From: Dasyornis broadbenti
Taxonomy: Eukaryota; Chordata; Aves; Passeriformes; Dasyornithidae
Direction: 5' to 3'
DNA: 64,000 nucleotides
NCBI GenBank assembly: GCA_013397935.1
Contig: VZRN01001158.1
Location: forward strand, 494,047 to 558,046
The notes beneath the pieces are model-generated. The model saw nothing but the letters and a program-made list of their open reading frames with translations. It did no database searches and was not told where the DNA came from. Shown one piece after another: positions 25,501-36,703 of the stretch (within the stretch, counting starts at the first letter, position 1; each line of letters starts with the position of its first letter). Position numbers and translations under genes: made by a program.

Positions 25501-28500
25501 GAGCACTTTTCCAAAGATTTCCTATGCCTCTTTGTGCTGCTCATCCACACTTGAAGTTTCCAAGTTTCAAGACTTTCAAGTTAAAACGCAAGTTTGTATT
25601 TGATAATCGAGAGAGGCTGAGAGCTCAGGGGTTTAATATAAGGCTTGTCAAGCTGCTTTATTGAAGTTAATAATTGCAATGGATTTCGGTTTCTGTGGGG
25701 ACACTTTCTGCGCAGTCACATGGATCCACGCTGAGGGTCTGATCGCAGAGCTTTTCCCTAGGCAGAGTTTTGGACTGCGTTAAACACAGTCAGGTTTGGG
25801 GACCTGGTTCAATCTCTATCACCACACGCTGCTGAAGACTGGTTTCCTCCTCAGAGCCAACTTCCCCTGTGGAAAAGTATATTTCTTAAAGGGAATTGGT
25901 GTTTTTACTCAAGCCATGCTCAGTACTGTTGGATCATGTTTGTGGCAGTGTGGGATTTGGCCTTGCATTCACTTTTAGGAAGGATCTATAAAATACACAC
26001 ATCCACCTATAATGTTATACACTGGCATATAAAATGAAAGCCCTTGCACAATTCTCCCTTTCTTCTGGAAGAGCTGCCTGCTGCACTTCCAGGAATGCAA
26101 AGGCTGTGCCAGTTCCACAGAAATGTTGCAACTGCTCACTTTTATTGTAAACTAGCCACTTCGGTGGGTTCACAGAAACCCCCAGCAGTACCAGCAGAGA
26201 AGACTGGCCGACTCACAGCTCTGACCTACAGAATTTTAGCAACACAACACTCACAAGAAGACTGGGACAAGAAAGGATGACCCCCACCAGCACAGGGATA
26301 GCAAAGTCATGCTCCGTGGGTGACGCTGTACAAGCCACATCGAGGGCAGGGTCAGCCACGCAGCTCTGCAGCCCAGACAGGCTCCAAATTGAATTCTGGG
26401 TCAGACCTGCTGCTGAGTAGAGCCATGACTCCCTTGATGCCAGGCCTAGGTCACACCATCCCCTCTGTAGAGATGTTCTTCCTCCCTCACTCCTTCCCTT
26501 ATCTACACAGAGAGGAGAAAACAAAACTGCTGTAGAAGCAGGCTGGTTCTAGGGCGTTTCCAAGGAGGTTAACGCAGATGTAAAGCTTTCAGCAGAACCT
26601 GAAATTATTTCCCTCTAAATAAAGTTCCCCTAGCCACCACGTGGCAGGGCAGTGCCATGCTCACATATCTTGACAGAAAAATTAAGAAAATAGAATTAGT
26701 CATTTACTGGAAATCAGTGTAAAATCTGCCAGCAGCACTTGTACACCTGTTTTCCTCTAACATTCCCACCAACATCATCTACAGTCCCAAACACCCGAGT
26801 TTCTGGTCATCTCTGAATGATTCCTATGGCCTCAGAGCCAAGAAGAAAGGTCAGGCAGACAAGCAAGCCAGCTCACAGCTCCCACAAGTCCCTCCTCACC
26901 TCTGGACCTTCCCGGTACAAGGGTACTACATGCTAAATCATCACCACTGAGCTCATTTTCCTCCTCCTTCGGTGCTATTCCAAAGACAAAAATCACCATG
27001 GGAAACACTCAAAGCCAGTGTGGCACCAGGAGAGGTCTCCTTTGGATCACTATTATGAATAAACCAAGGTCCACTGCACACGCCAGCCAAGCAGTCCCTG
27101 CCCTCCCCAGATGGAGACAGAGGGACTGTGCTCCTGACCTCCATTTCTTTCCATCATCTGACCCAAGGTACAATGGGATGCCCTTCCCCACTTGTCTCTG
27201 GGCACTTTCCAGCCACCTCCAGACTGGGAGAAACTCCCTGATGGCAAAGTTACACCACCGGTAAACACCTGTCCTGAGTTCACCCCACCTTTCCTCTGAG
27301 CCTGCTGATAACCAATATGTTTCATCACAGGACCCCTTGCTTCCATTAAGCCAAGATAAGGTTCATTTACTCTGTGCCTTCTGGCTGCTGCTGGCTGAGC
27401 ATCTTTAAAAAGCGCACGGTGTTTCTCGCAGGCTAATTAAGCACACAGCAAGCTGCTGAAAGACCTGCAATTGCAACGGTGAGGGCAAGCCCCGGTACAG
27501 TCATCAGCAGCAAGTCAGGACCCAGCACAGCACTCAGTCATTTCACACAAACCAAGGAAGAAGCCTCTCCAGTCCGTCCTCACACACCACATGGTGACAA
27601 CAGGAAGGAGCCCATAGCCCCTGACCCACTAATTACACCACTGAGACAATGTGCCCCTCTATTTACTGTTCTTTGAACCCATAGGTTACCCGTCCCACAC
27701 GGCCCTGGCCCATTCATTATCCCTTGAACCCACTGGTCACCCACGATCACGCCACCAAGAGACATGAATCCCGTGCTGAATGATGACTAAATTAGGCTTC
27801 TTCCTAGCTGGGATGGATAAATAGCCCCAAACCCAGGCTCAAGTGAACAAAGCAGCTCAGCAAGAGAGGCTTGAATACAGGACAATCCTATCATCAGGCA
27901 GCTTGGAAATACAGCTCCACAGAACAGTGGTTTGGGTCGAGTTTTTACAGCCACTGCACCCAGGGCTTGCTGGATGTTTTTAAAAACAAAGCCTTGCCTG
28001 GAAGTGCCTGGAGATATCCAACATTCAGTGTGTGTTACAGACATCTGCCATGGCCCACTTGAAAAGAAAAAAATAAATGCCAAACCCAGAGCTGAGCCCA
28101 TGGGTTTTCATTCCCATCATTTTCATGCCAAGGAGCACAATGCTCCCCGACAGACCACGCGGTCCTGCACTAACACGATTAGCCAGGCAGATCCACCATC
28201 CGCATCCGTCACCCCCAATGCTTGGTCAACTTTGAAAAGTTCAGCAGCTCAACAGGTGAGGCCATGAAACCCGATCACAACAGACAATGTCATCCCCCCA
28301 CAGCGTCGTGCTGGGAAGAACTCGTCACGTGCGTCATATCGGGCAACATGCTTGAAACAGAGCAATGCACTGAAACCCCAGCAACACGAATAATCTTTGC
28401 CATCTGTTTGAACAGCTCAACCCTCCTCAGATCTAAAGGAATGATCCCATGCAAACACAAGGGCCTTGCTGACTGATTATAGCAGCCCAAGCCTCCTTTC

Positions 28501-31500
28501 TTGGGGCCATTTTTCTCCCAATGTTACACAGCAGCTCAGGACGTGTCTTGGGGAGCCAGTGCAGTGGCCAAGGGGGCATGGAACTCCATGCACGTTCTGA
28601 GGGGACTATTGAAAGTCCCCCCTTGCTTAAGCACAACACAATGCAAGGTCAATAGTTGAGTTTTAAAATTTTTTTCACATCAAGAAAAGAAAACCTCAAT
28701 ACTAAAATTGTTTGGCAAAACCTTCCCAGAGAACACCACCGTCCTTTAGGAGATGCTTGTTCTGACCCATCACAACTCACAGGAATGCACTGGAGGAACT
28801 GATCTTTGCTCAGATGCTCTCATTTGCACCTAAAGTCCAGTTGGGAGAATCAGGACTGTTGCCAAGCTTTCTGGGGCCAAAGAACCATGCGACCCTCAGT
28901 AAAAACCAACACACTGAGCTTTGCAAGCACCCGGTTTCGTCCTCACTGCCGGGTCTGTGCCCCGCCAGGGAGGCAATTCAGTAGCAGGTATTAAACCTTC
29001 ACTAAAGATGAGATTATAGAGAATGGCCAAACACAGGGGCAAAATCCTGCCTTGCTCAAGATTTGGTTCATCAGGGCTTCCACCCTGAAATGTTAACCAT
29101 CATTTCCTTATTCTTCCCTTGCTGTCAGCCTGGCCAATTGCAAGCACCAGCTTGCACCCCCACATATTCCTTGGGGAAAAAAAGAAGGCTCATGGGGAAA
29201 AATAAAAAAAATAAAGTTTCTCCCAATACAGGAATTGCTGTCAAGCAGCACTTTGCACATTAAGGTCCAAGCCATTAGGGAGTCTAAGAAATGCATGTTT
29301 GAAACAGTTTATTGCACACCACCAGACCATGGGGCCTGATCCTGCTGATCCAAATCACCCAGTCTCAGCAAGGAAATGAATTAAGGCAACTTAGCGGTAG
29401 TGGGAAGACAAAGCACCAGCATTTTAAGAATTTTCCGTAAGAAAAAAGAAGAAAGAAGGACAAGAGGTCTCCCTGATGCACTGCTAGAGGCAGAGTAGCT
29501 CAGCCTAGCCCTGCTGTCGCAGTTACAGTCGGCAGAGCCACAGCACAGGGGTTCCTAGCAGAGAGCTACAGACCCGAAATATAAATCAGTGATGTTGAGA
29601 AGGGCTGGCAACGCCCAGCCCGAGGCAAGAGGGACTGGCTATTACAGCCCACTGGGCTGAAAAGAATAATAAAATAAATAAATACCCAAAACACGTAACA
29701 CTAGTGATATGATCTTTTTTTTCTTACGTTAATTAGAGGACAACAGGCTTTCAAGTCCCTAGGACATTTCAAAATGCATCATTGTTGAATCAAATGAAGA
29801 AAATAATAGAAGAAATTCAACAACTGATTTTCTAGGCTTGTAAGAAACACTTCTTTCCTCCCCACCGAGCCCTACAGTAAACCCCAAAGAGAACAACAAC
29901 CTCCCTGCAGGCTGCTCAGCCACACACATGCACACGGGCTGTGGAGCTGAACTCCCTATTGCTGCAAAGAGAGAACTTCTCTACTATCCAAAAATTCAAG
30001 GCACTTCGTAAAATAAGTTTGCAATAGTGGCTGGATCCCATTTCTCCTCTGTCATGGTATATATTTTCACTAGAAGCCGTTAACATGCTGTATTCATTAC
30101 TTGGGGGAAACCCTGGAATGTGCATACAGAAGTTATTTCCACCAAATTTTTGTTATCTCACTATCGAAAAAAAACATTTAATTTTTCCTGTTCTCCCTCT
30201 GCTTTTCAGGAATGGTACTCAGCACCACTTGATGGTGTTCTGCCTTCCATACAAAGGAAACAAACCAACAGATTTCATTTCATTTGACAGAAATAGGGAG
30301 CAAGGAACAAGTTTGTGTTCCCTCCTTCAAAAGTTATTTTTGATAGACGAAAACTCCAAACAGAGATAAGTAGTTAAACAGGATTAATCACAAACACCCC
30401 CAAAAAGAAGAATTCATCAAACTAAACAAGTAAATCTGTGATGCCTCTGCATCTTGAAAATCTGAAAAAGAAGATTATGGATGGCAGGAACAACTTAAAC
30501 AAACAAAAACTCCTAACAAATACAAACAAATTTAGCCAGTTAGCTAAAATACACTTTTAATGAGACATGGGTCAAAAATTCTATCTTCCTCTTTTCAAAG
30601 CCAGGAAATTGGATTTACACATCACTCTGGGTACTGAGGACACAGTAGCTACCCCAGTTCCAAAGTTCAGTTGATTTGAGCAAAAGCATCTGAAAAACAG
30701 AGATGAGGCTGGCCCAGCTCTCTGCACAATGCTGGCACCGTGGACCTTTTACAGCATCTTTAATGCAATTATATTGGACCATCAACCAGAAAAAACAAAC
30801 ACATCTCCTTGTTGATACTAAGATAATAAATACAAGCCTCATTATGTCCGGGAGAAATAAGCATGGTCCTGAGGAGTGCTGAGAAGCCAAGATTCACTGA
30901 AGTCAGCAAGAGATCGGAGCTGCTACTACATAGGATCTGACTTCTACTGCCAAAATTTATAGGAACAAACTTCTGCATCTAATTCTAGTTAAGTTAGAAA
31001 TAACGCACAATGTATTAACAACTGGTCTGTTGGTTTTCATCCTCCCCCAAGTATTTTGCATTATTAAATCCCTCCTAATTGACCCAGGTCCCAGTCCCAC
31101 AGACAGCCAGACACATTCCCATCTTCAGGGAGAATCACACCCGACTGATTTCAAGACTTACAGCAGCACTCACTTTTGCTGCTTGAGAGCATCACCATTC
31201 AGACCTCAAGTTTTGTTGGATTTCAGCTGAAACAGTCCTTTTGCAAAGATACTCATGAAAAACTACAGTGTGTTTGCAGGGATGGGGCCTGCACCACTTA
31301 AAATTCAGCAGCTGAAAAGGTGAAACTTTAAGAAATTAAACACAGCTTTGATACCTGCTCTCCAAATTTAAAAATAATGTATCCTTTAACTATTGACTTT
31401 CACCCACTACATCTGGGACAACAGATGAACGCAATCATAAGCATTATTCTCTCCTCCCCTTCCACCTCTTACTTGTAAAAGATTAATCAACCATTTTATG

Positions 31501-31800
31501 GTCTAATTTAGGTGCCTAATTAAAAACAGAGTTCAACACGTACAACACCATTTTGCTAATAAGTCCTGACAGGTCTTCTGCTCTCTTATGTGCAAGTTCT
31601 CCTCCAAAATGCGAGATTAATACTTTTTTAAACTTAGCCAAAATTTATAGAGGTTTCATTTGGGCTGCTGCAGGACAGCACGTTATATCCTCCACTGAGA
31701 TGACAGAATTTCCTAAAACGAAACGGCTTTCAAAAATTACTTCCTCCTCATCAGATTTTATCCGACACTCATTTCACTAACTGCAGAGGGATGGCAACAT
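16583..31800 (-). other. HS3ST3B1 intron 1, central part
   Basis: About 15 kb with no exon, CR1 or structural RNA that I can support. GC-moderate stretches (18.9-20.3, 22.9-25.4 and 26.8-28.6 kb) alternate with AT-rich ones (17.0-17.3, 21.5-21.9, 25.4-25.7 and 29.7-31.5 kb). Several of the AT-rich stretches have the look of conserved non-coding elements (see findings). One ambiguous base lies at 24689. Confidence 0.6.
24689..24689. other. Single ambiguous base
   Basis: One N inside otherwise ordinary intronic sequence (GCAGACTANTAAGTTG). It is likely an unresolved base call or a heterozygous site. Confidence 0.99.
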
Positions 31801-31801
31801 T

Positions 31802-31818
31802 AAAAAAAAAAAAAAAAA
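31802..31818 (+). repeat. A17 homopolymer
   Basis: Seventeen A on the plus strand, continuing as an A/G-rich stretch to about 31845. In the HS3ST3B1 pre-mRNA this is a U-rich run about 1.2 kb after exon 1. No retroposed gene body is visible beside it. Confidence 0.85.
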
Positions 31819-32040
31819 GAAAAGAAAAAAATGAAAAAGAGACATAAACCTAATCGGACTTGCCGGGTGGGAGTTCCAAGACTACAAAGAGGTTACAATT
31901 CGTAACTTCACAGCTCCCATCTAGCTTCAAAGTTTCCATCTCGGCTCCTTTAGCGTTCCTGTAAACACTCAGTAGACAGGCATATTCAAAATACTCCTGA
32001 TAAAGGAACTTCAGTCGGAAGAGGAACAGAAAAGCACCGA

Positions 32041-32400
32041 AACGGGTCTCGCCCCATACTCGGTGTCTGATCGCGCTTCTCCTCCGCACCCAGCGCCGTC
32101 CGCTCCGCCGAGCCCACCCGCACACAGACACGCCGCACCGGACTCCTCCTCGCAAAACCACTTAGAATCACACCCATCCGTGCGGGATGCAAGCCAGAAA
32201 TGTACAATTTCTCTCCCAGTCCAAAGGGTTCATCCCGTTCCCGACGCGTTCGTTACCCACTGCACCCCACACGGCTCCCGCAGTCCAGGGCCGGGCTGGC
32301 GATCGCGACCTCAGGCAATCGATCAGCTCCAGAGATGATTACTGGGTAGGACTTAAGTTAACGGAGACGGAACGCAGCGAGCGAGTGCAGAAGTTTCATG
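32041..32400. promoter_or_regulatory. Secondary CpG-rich patch in HS3ST3B1 intron 1
   Basis: I count about 35 CpG dinucleotides in 360 bases, far above the surrounding intron. The patch is separated from the main promoter island by an A/C-rich, CpG-poor interval (about 32440-32790). It may be a downstream part of the promoter domain, an alternative promoter or the start of an antisense transcript. No TATA box or open frame that I recognise supports one choice. Confidence 0.55.
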
Positions 32401-32437
32401 TGGAACGTAGAGCTGCTGGCTGCCGCCGCGCTCCTGG

Positions 32438-32597
32438 AAATGGTCAAACCCCCTTCCAAATGCGTCAAAAAATTCTCAAACCCCTCCAAATAGGTAAATC
32501 CCCCTCCTCCCTCCCCCGAAAAAAGGCGAAAAGAGAAAATGAGTCAAATCCCACCCCACTGGGTACAAAAAAAAAAAATCAAATGGGTCAAAACCCC
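32438..32597 (+). repeat. Five degenerate copies of an AAATGGGTCAAA-CCC motif
   Basis: Related strings occur at 32438-32453 (AAATGGTCAAACCCCC), 32458-32470 (AAATGCGTCAAAA), 32488-32504 (AAATAGGTAAATCCCCC), 32537-32552 (AAATGAGTCAAATCCC) and 32581-32597 (AAATGGGTCAAAACCCC). Spacing is irregular (20, 30, 49 and 44 bases), so it is not a simple satellite. The shared core resembles a GGTCA nuclear-receptor half-site. The copies are seen in the sequence; binding-site function is a guess. Confidence 0.6.
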
Positions 32598-33050
32598 GGC
32601 AAATATGCGGTCGCTGAGTGCACTGCCCGCCAGCCCGTGCACACCCGGCACACACACTAGTCGTTCCTCAGTAACAGCCCGAGCTGGAGGAAAAATAAAT
32701 GCTCCAGCAAAAGACCTGGAAGCACAGCGGAATAAGAGTGTTTAAAAATATTGATATTTAACCTTTATTATAAAGATTAAATACCGTTTGGCTGCCTAAA
32801 ACCTGCAGACGCCCCGCCGCCGCCTGGACTAACGGGGAGCGCAAGCTGTGCACGGGGCGTATTGTATTTTTATGGTTGTTTTTTCTGAGAGGAGCATTCA
32901 GCAGAACATTTACTCTTCGCCCCGAGCGCTCCCCAACCTGCTCCGGAGCCTGGGGCGGCCGCACCCCCGCACCAGGGCGGCGAGCGCAGGACAGCGGGGA
33001 CCCCGCTCAGCCCGTCCCGCCGCGGGGCCGCTGCCCGGCCCGGCCCGTAC

Positions 33051-33493
33051 CTGTACCAGGCGAGTCCCCGCTCGTAGTTGCGGTCGAAGAAGTGGGGCTC
33101 GGCGCCGACGGCGCGCACGTCGGGGTGCACCCGCAGAAACTCCAGCAGCGCCCGCGTCCCCCCCTTCTTCACGCCGATGATGATGGCCTGCGGCAGCCGC
33201 TTATTGCCGGAGCCGTTGAAGAAGCTGGACATGGGGCTACCGGCGTCGGGCGCAGCCCGCTGCTCCTCCAGGCTGCTCTCCTCGCCCGGCTCCCCCGGCA
33301 GAAGCGGGGGCAGCGGCGGGGCGGCGCGGGGTGGCGCGGGTGACCCGCGGGCCGCCAGCCCGGCGCAGGAGCCGGCGCACGAGTAGAACATATAGAGCCA
33401 GAGGAAGAGCATGATGAAGAGCAGCAGCAGCCTCCGCCTCAGCGGCGGCAACGCAACGGGGACATCGAGGCAGCAGTTCAAGCGCTGCCCCAT
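33051..33493 (-). CDS. HS3ST3B1: HS3ST3B1 exon 1: cytoplasmic tail, transmembrane anchor, stem and start of the sulfotransferase domain
   Basis: The first coding exon encodes residues 1-147 and two bases of Arg148, ending at donor CAG|GTACGG. The ATG at 33493 was chosen because MGQRL and the WLYMFYSCAGSCA segment match the N-terminus I recall for HS3ST3B1 and not HS3ST3A1, and because COX10 lies upstream on the same strand. Order of parts: short basic cytoplasmic tail (1-21), signal anchor at about 22-37 (LLLLFIMLFLWLYMFY), Pro/Ala-rich Golgi stem (about 44-88), a sequon NGS at 93, 5'-PAPS-binding GVKKGGTRAL (107-116), and EPHFFDR with the putative catalytic base Glu132. Joined to exon 2 the protein has 353 residues, shorter than human 3B1 (390 as I recall). 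The missing length is in the stem, which varies freely in this family. No frame damage is seen. Confidence 0.95.
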
Positions 33494-33519
33494 GTGCCCG
33501 CGGGCGCACCGGGATGCAT
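33478..33519 (-). promoter_or_regulatory. Upstream ORF overlapping the HS3ST3B1 start codon
   Basis: An ATG at 33519-33517 opens a 13-codon frame ending in TGA at 33480-33478, out of frame with the main ATG at 33493. Its context is GCC ATG C, with G at -3. The main ATG reads CAC ATG G, with C at -3, so the upstream site has the better -3 base. If the mRNA starts upstream of 33519, ribosomes would need leaky scanning to reach the main start. The transcription start is not known, so inclusion in the mRNA is unproven. Confidence 0.6.
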
Positions 33520-33905
33520 GGCTGGAGCCCGCCCGGCTCGGCTCGGCACTACCCGACGCCTCATGGGCACTCGCGGAGCCTCAGCACGGCCCCATCCCCG
33601 CGGAGTGCGCGGCGCTGCCGCCAGCCCAGCGCCGTCTCCCGCCGCCGGTAGCGCAGGCAGAGGCAGCGGCGGGGCGGAGCGCAGGCCCGGGGGACGGGCA
33701 GCGCCCTCAGCCTATCACAGCAGCGGGTTCGCGCATAATGAGGAGGGGCGGGGCGAGAGGGGGCAGAGTGCGCGCTGATTGGCTGATGCCGCGGGGGGGG
33801 CGGGGAATCGCCCCGTCGGGGCAGCGGCTTCGTCGCCCGCTGTCGCCGCGAGGTTGCCGAGCGTCCGTTCCGGCACCCCCGGGGCGGCTCCCGCTGGGGT
33901 GCGTG

Positions 33906-34061
33906 TGCTGAACATCGACTTCCAGCCCGGGACTTGCCGTGCCTTGCACCCCACGGCTGCGGGGAATCGCCAGCTGGGGGTCAGGCACTGGAGGCATCAT
34001 GGTGTTGGGAGCATCTCAGTCACTTTTTTCTCCTCCTTATCCTCTAAATAGTTGGATAATA
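33906..34061. other. Upstream flank of the HS3ST3B1 island
   Basis: A transition from CpG-rich to ordinary sequence between the promoter island and the first CR1 fragment. I see no gene or motif that I would defend here. Confidence 0.5.
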
Positions 34062-34393
34062 AGGTCTCCAGGGAGACTTTATTGTGGTCTTTCAGTACCT
34101 AAAGGGGGATTATAAAAAAGGTGGAAACAAACCTTTTAGCACAGTCAAGGGGTAATGGTTTGAACTGATAGAGGGCAGGGTTAGATTAGATATGAGAAAG
34201 AATATTTTTTCGATGAGGGTGGTAGAACAGTGGCTCAGGTTGCCTAGAGAAGCTGTGGATGGCCCATCCTTGGAAATATTCAAGGCCAGGGTGGATGGGG
34301 CCTGGAGCAACCTGGTCTAGTGGAAGGCTCTTAACTGGACTAAATGACATTTAATGGTCCCTTCCAACCCAAACTATTCTGTGATTGTGTGAT
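34062..34393 (+). mobile_element. CR1 LINE 3' fragment
   Basis: Plus-orientation CR1. Starting near CAGGGAGACTTTATTGTGG, it runs through the segments around AGATATGAGAAAGAATATTT and TTGCCTAGAGAAGCTGTGGA, on to TTCAAGGCCAGGGTGGATGG and the terminal CCCTTCCAACCCAAACTATT CTGTGATTGTGTGA. It sits about 0.3 kb upstream of the HS3ST3B1 promoter elements. Confidence 0.93.
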
Positions 34394-36534
34394 TTGCCTG
34401 TTCTTTTGATGAGTTGGCTTTTCAATAAGCCACACCTTCTGTTGTGTTGTATTTTCTGAAATCCCTGCCTGTACAAATCCTGGTGAGATTTGCCACGGTC
34501 CATGCTATGGGAGTAACACACAGGAACCAAACCCAACACAACAGCTCTTGAAAGGCAAACTAAGATCATCTGTTTGAGGAGTTCCTTCCCACAACACCAT
34601 TAACTCTGGGACCCTTCTTTCCAGGACCAGATCGCTCCAGCATTCTCCAGGGATGGGGATTTTGCACATTCCATGGAAGTGCTTTAGCCATTATTGTCCC
34701 AGCAATCATGTAACTTACAGCTCCAATGTGTTTGGGCAGCTTTGCTCTCATGTTTTTATTAAAAGATGCATAAATTGTTGTACAGAATTTGCTGATTTCA
34801 GAGCACTTTTGCACTGAGGGTAGAGTGAGGTTTTGCTGAAAAGTATTTTGAAACTTTCCCCTAGACAAGAATAGAATCTTTTCAGCATGAAAAGCCTTGA
34901 TTTTGTGTGTCAGAAGCAATAGCATGATCCGGGCTTAATCATGTATCAACTTTACATCAATTCCTGAACTGTTCTGCAAAAGTGAATTGTTTCCATCGCA
35001 CTGGCTGTGGTGTGAGAATCTTGTAAAATGGTCTGAAACGACGAACTGGAGTTTACAAACTAATTAAACCAAGCAGATTGAAGAGGGGAATTAAAACCCT
35101 GAGAGGTGTATGACTTCTCTAAAAGTTGCTCAGTGGGTTAACACAGGGCTTGGGACCCCCAAATCTCCATTAGTACCAGTGTCACTCATCCCCATTCTCC
35201 CCTGGACCAGGTATTTGCAAAGCCGATTTTGGGATGACACAAGGACAACTCTTGTACTTCAGCTACAGAGTCAACAGCGAACAATTTCAACATTTCTCCG
35301 CTGTGAGATAGAAGAGGTGGCACCGCTGGGCTCTCTGTGGTGTGAAGGCTGATCCCAACCAAGCAGAGACAGAGGCGCCAAGCTGTGGCAGGAGGAAGGA
35401 GGAATTACTTCCCAGTTTCCCTCTGTGTGCTGGCAAAGCTATACCAGCTGGCCCAGATGGGTAATTGTGAAGAGAATTAAAGACGACAGTTCCAGGAGAT
35501 GCGTGAATCACAGCTGTGGGCAGCAATCGTTCCACAGATGCCTCTCCTGCACCCAGGTTTACTCACCTCTGCACTTGGTGTTTTGCACGATTCCAAACAA
35601 AATCCACTGCTTCCACACACGGATTGCTCCACTGCACATTCCTACACACATGAGCTAACAGGGAAACCCTTCAGATGGAATAATTCTCCTTGTTACTTAC
35701 ATCCACCAGCACCAGCCAGGATAACATCAACAAAATGTCACAGAAAGTTTGGTTTAAGCCTTTAATATATGTCAGCTGTAGCTTGTAAAAGCTGGATTGG
35801 CTTTTTAAGAAAAATAGCCCCAAGATAGGTTTTACTGTAATTGTATCTTCAACAGTTGGATGTCAGGATTTTTTTCCCTAGGAATGGCAAATGGGTAAGT
35901 GATCAGAAACAGCATCCCTGCAAAGGTAGGTCAGGAGGAGGGCTGGGAGAGGTATTGACAAGCGGGTTAGGAACCAATTGTGGCTCCATCCTCCAGAGTG
36001 ACCCACTGCCTCCAGCTGGAGACCACACGGCTGCTTGGCAGGACGCGGGTCTCCTCCATTCCTGCTGCCATGTGAAGAGCAGGGCTCCAGCTGGGCTCAG
36101 CACTTCCTGTTGGCTCCTGGAATTTGCTTAACATGCCACGTGCAGCAGTTGTGGCAGGAGCATGTGTGCTGTGGCCACAGATGGGGGCATAGGGTGAGAA
36201 ACGTCTTGAAGAAACAGAGTTGGAAAGGAATGGGCACAACCAGAAATGCACAGCTGGGTTTGCTGCATGCCCTGGAATCAGAGCAGTGGCTGTCTTGCTG
36301 GCTGGTTAATCAATAACTAATTGAGCTGCATCGTACAGTCTCCATATCCCGTGTCTTGATAATTATTGATTACACAGATGGCACTGGGAAGGTGCAGCTC
36401 CTGACAAGGGGTCACCATAGCACTTAGTGGAGCACTGCTGAGATGGGCCTGGAGAGCACCCAGCTCTGCAAAATGCACTCGTTAAAGCAGGGCAGAAAGC
36501 AGAGAGCCCAGCAGGCTTTCAAGCCAAGATGATG
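34394..36534. other. Intergenic DNA
   Basis: No gene, RNA or repeat that I can support. An AT-rich stretch (34560-35100) is followed by GC-moderate sequence. All open frames are short and without family resemblance. Confidence 0.55.
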
Positions 36535-36703
36535 GTTGCCCAGAGAAGTTGGGGATGTCCCAATCCTGGAAGTGTTCAAGGCCAGGTTGGATGGGGCTTG
36601 GAGCAACCTGGTCTAGTGGAAGGTGTCCCTGCCCATGGCAGGGGTTGGAACAAGATGATCTTTAAGGTCCTTTCCAATCCAAATTATTCTGTGATTCTGT
36701 GAT
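36535..36703 (+). mobile_element. CR1 LINE 3' fragment
   Basis: Plus-orientation CR1 3' terminus. It has TTGCCCAGAGAAGTTGGGGA, AAGTGTTCAAGGCCAGGTTG, GGAGCAACCTGGTCTAGTGG, GCAGGGGTTGGAACAAGATG and the ending ATTATTCTGTGATTCTGTGA. Confidence 0.95.

Larger units (their letters stand above)
32805..33905 (-). promoter_or_regulatory. HS3ST3B1: CpG-island promoter of HS3ST3B1
   Basis: A dense GC- and CpG-rich block covers exon 1, its donor and the upstream region. Upstream of the start codon (higher coordinates) are GC boxes GGGGCGG at 33671-33677 and GGGGCGGGG at 33745-33753, and an inverted CCAAT box (ATTGG on plus) at 33778-33782. No convincing TATA box is visible. This is the usual layout of a TATA-less island promoter with dispersed start sites. 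The transcription start is inferred to lie between about 33520 and 33780. Confidence 0.8.

Noticed and set aside
32876..33343. 155-codon open frame on plus over the CpG island
   Set aside because: Antisense shadow of HS3ST3B1 exon 1 in very GC-rich DNA where stops are rare.
33237..33509. 90-codon minus frame overlapping exon 1
   Set aside because: Begins at GTG, not ATG, and runs in another frame through the real exon; a composition artefact.
33411..33911. 166-codon open frame on plus in the promoter
   Set aside because: Arg/Ala/Pro/Gly-rich product of GC-rich promoter sequence; no domain and no codon evidence.
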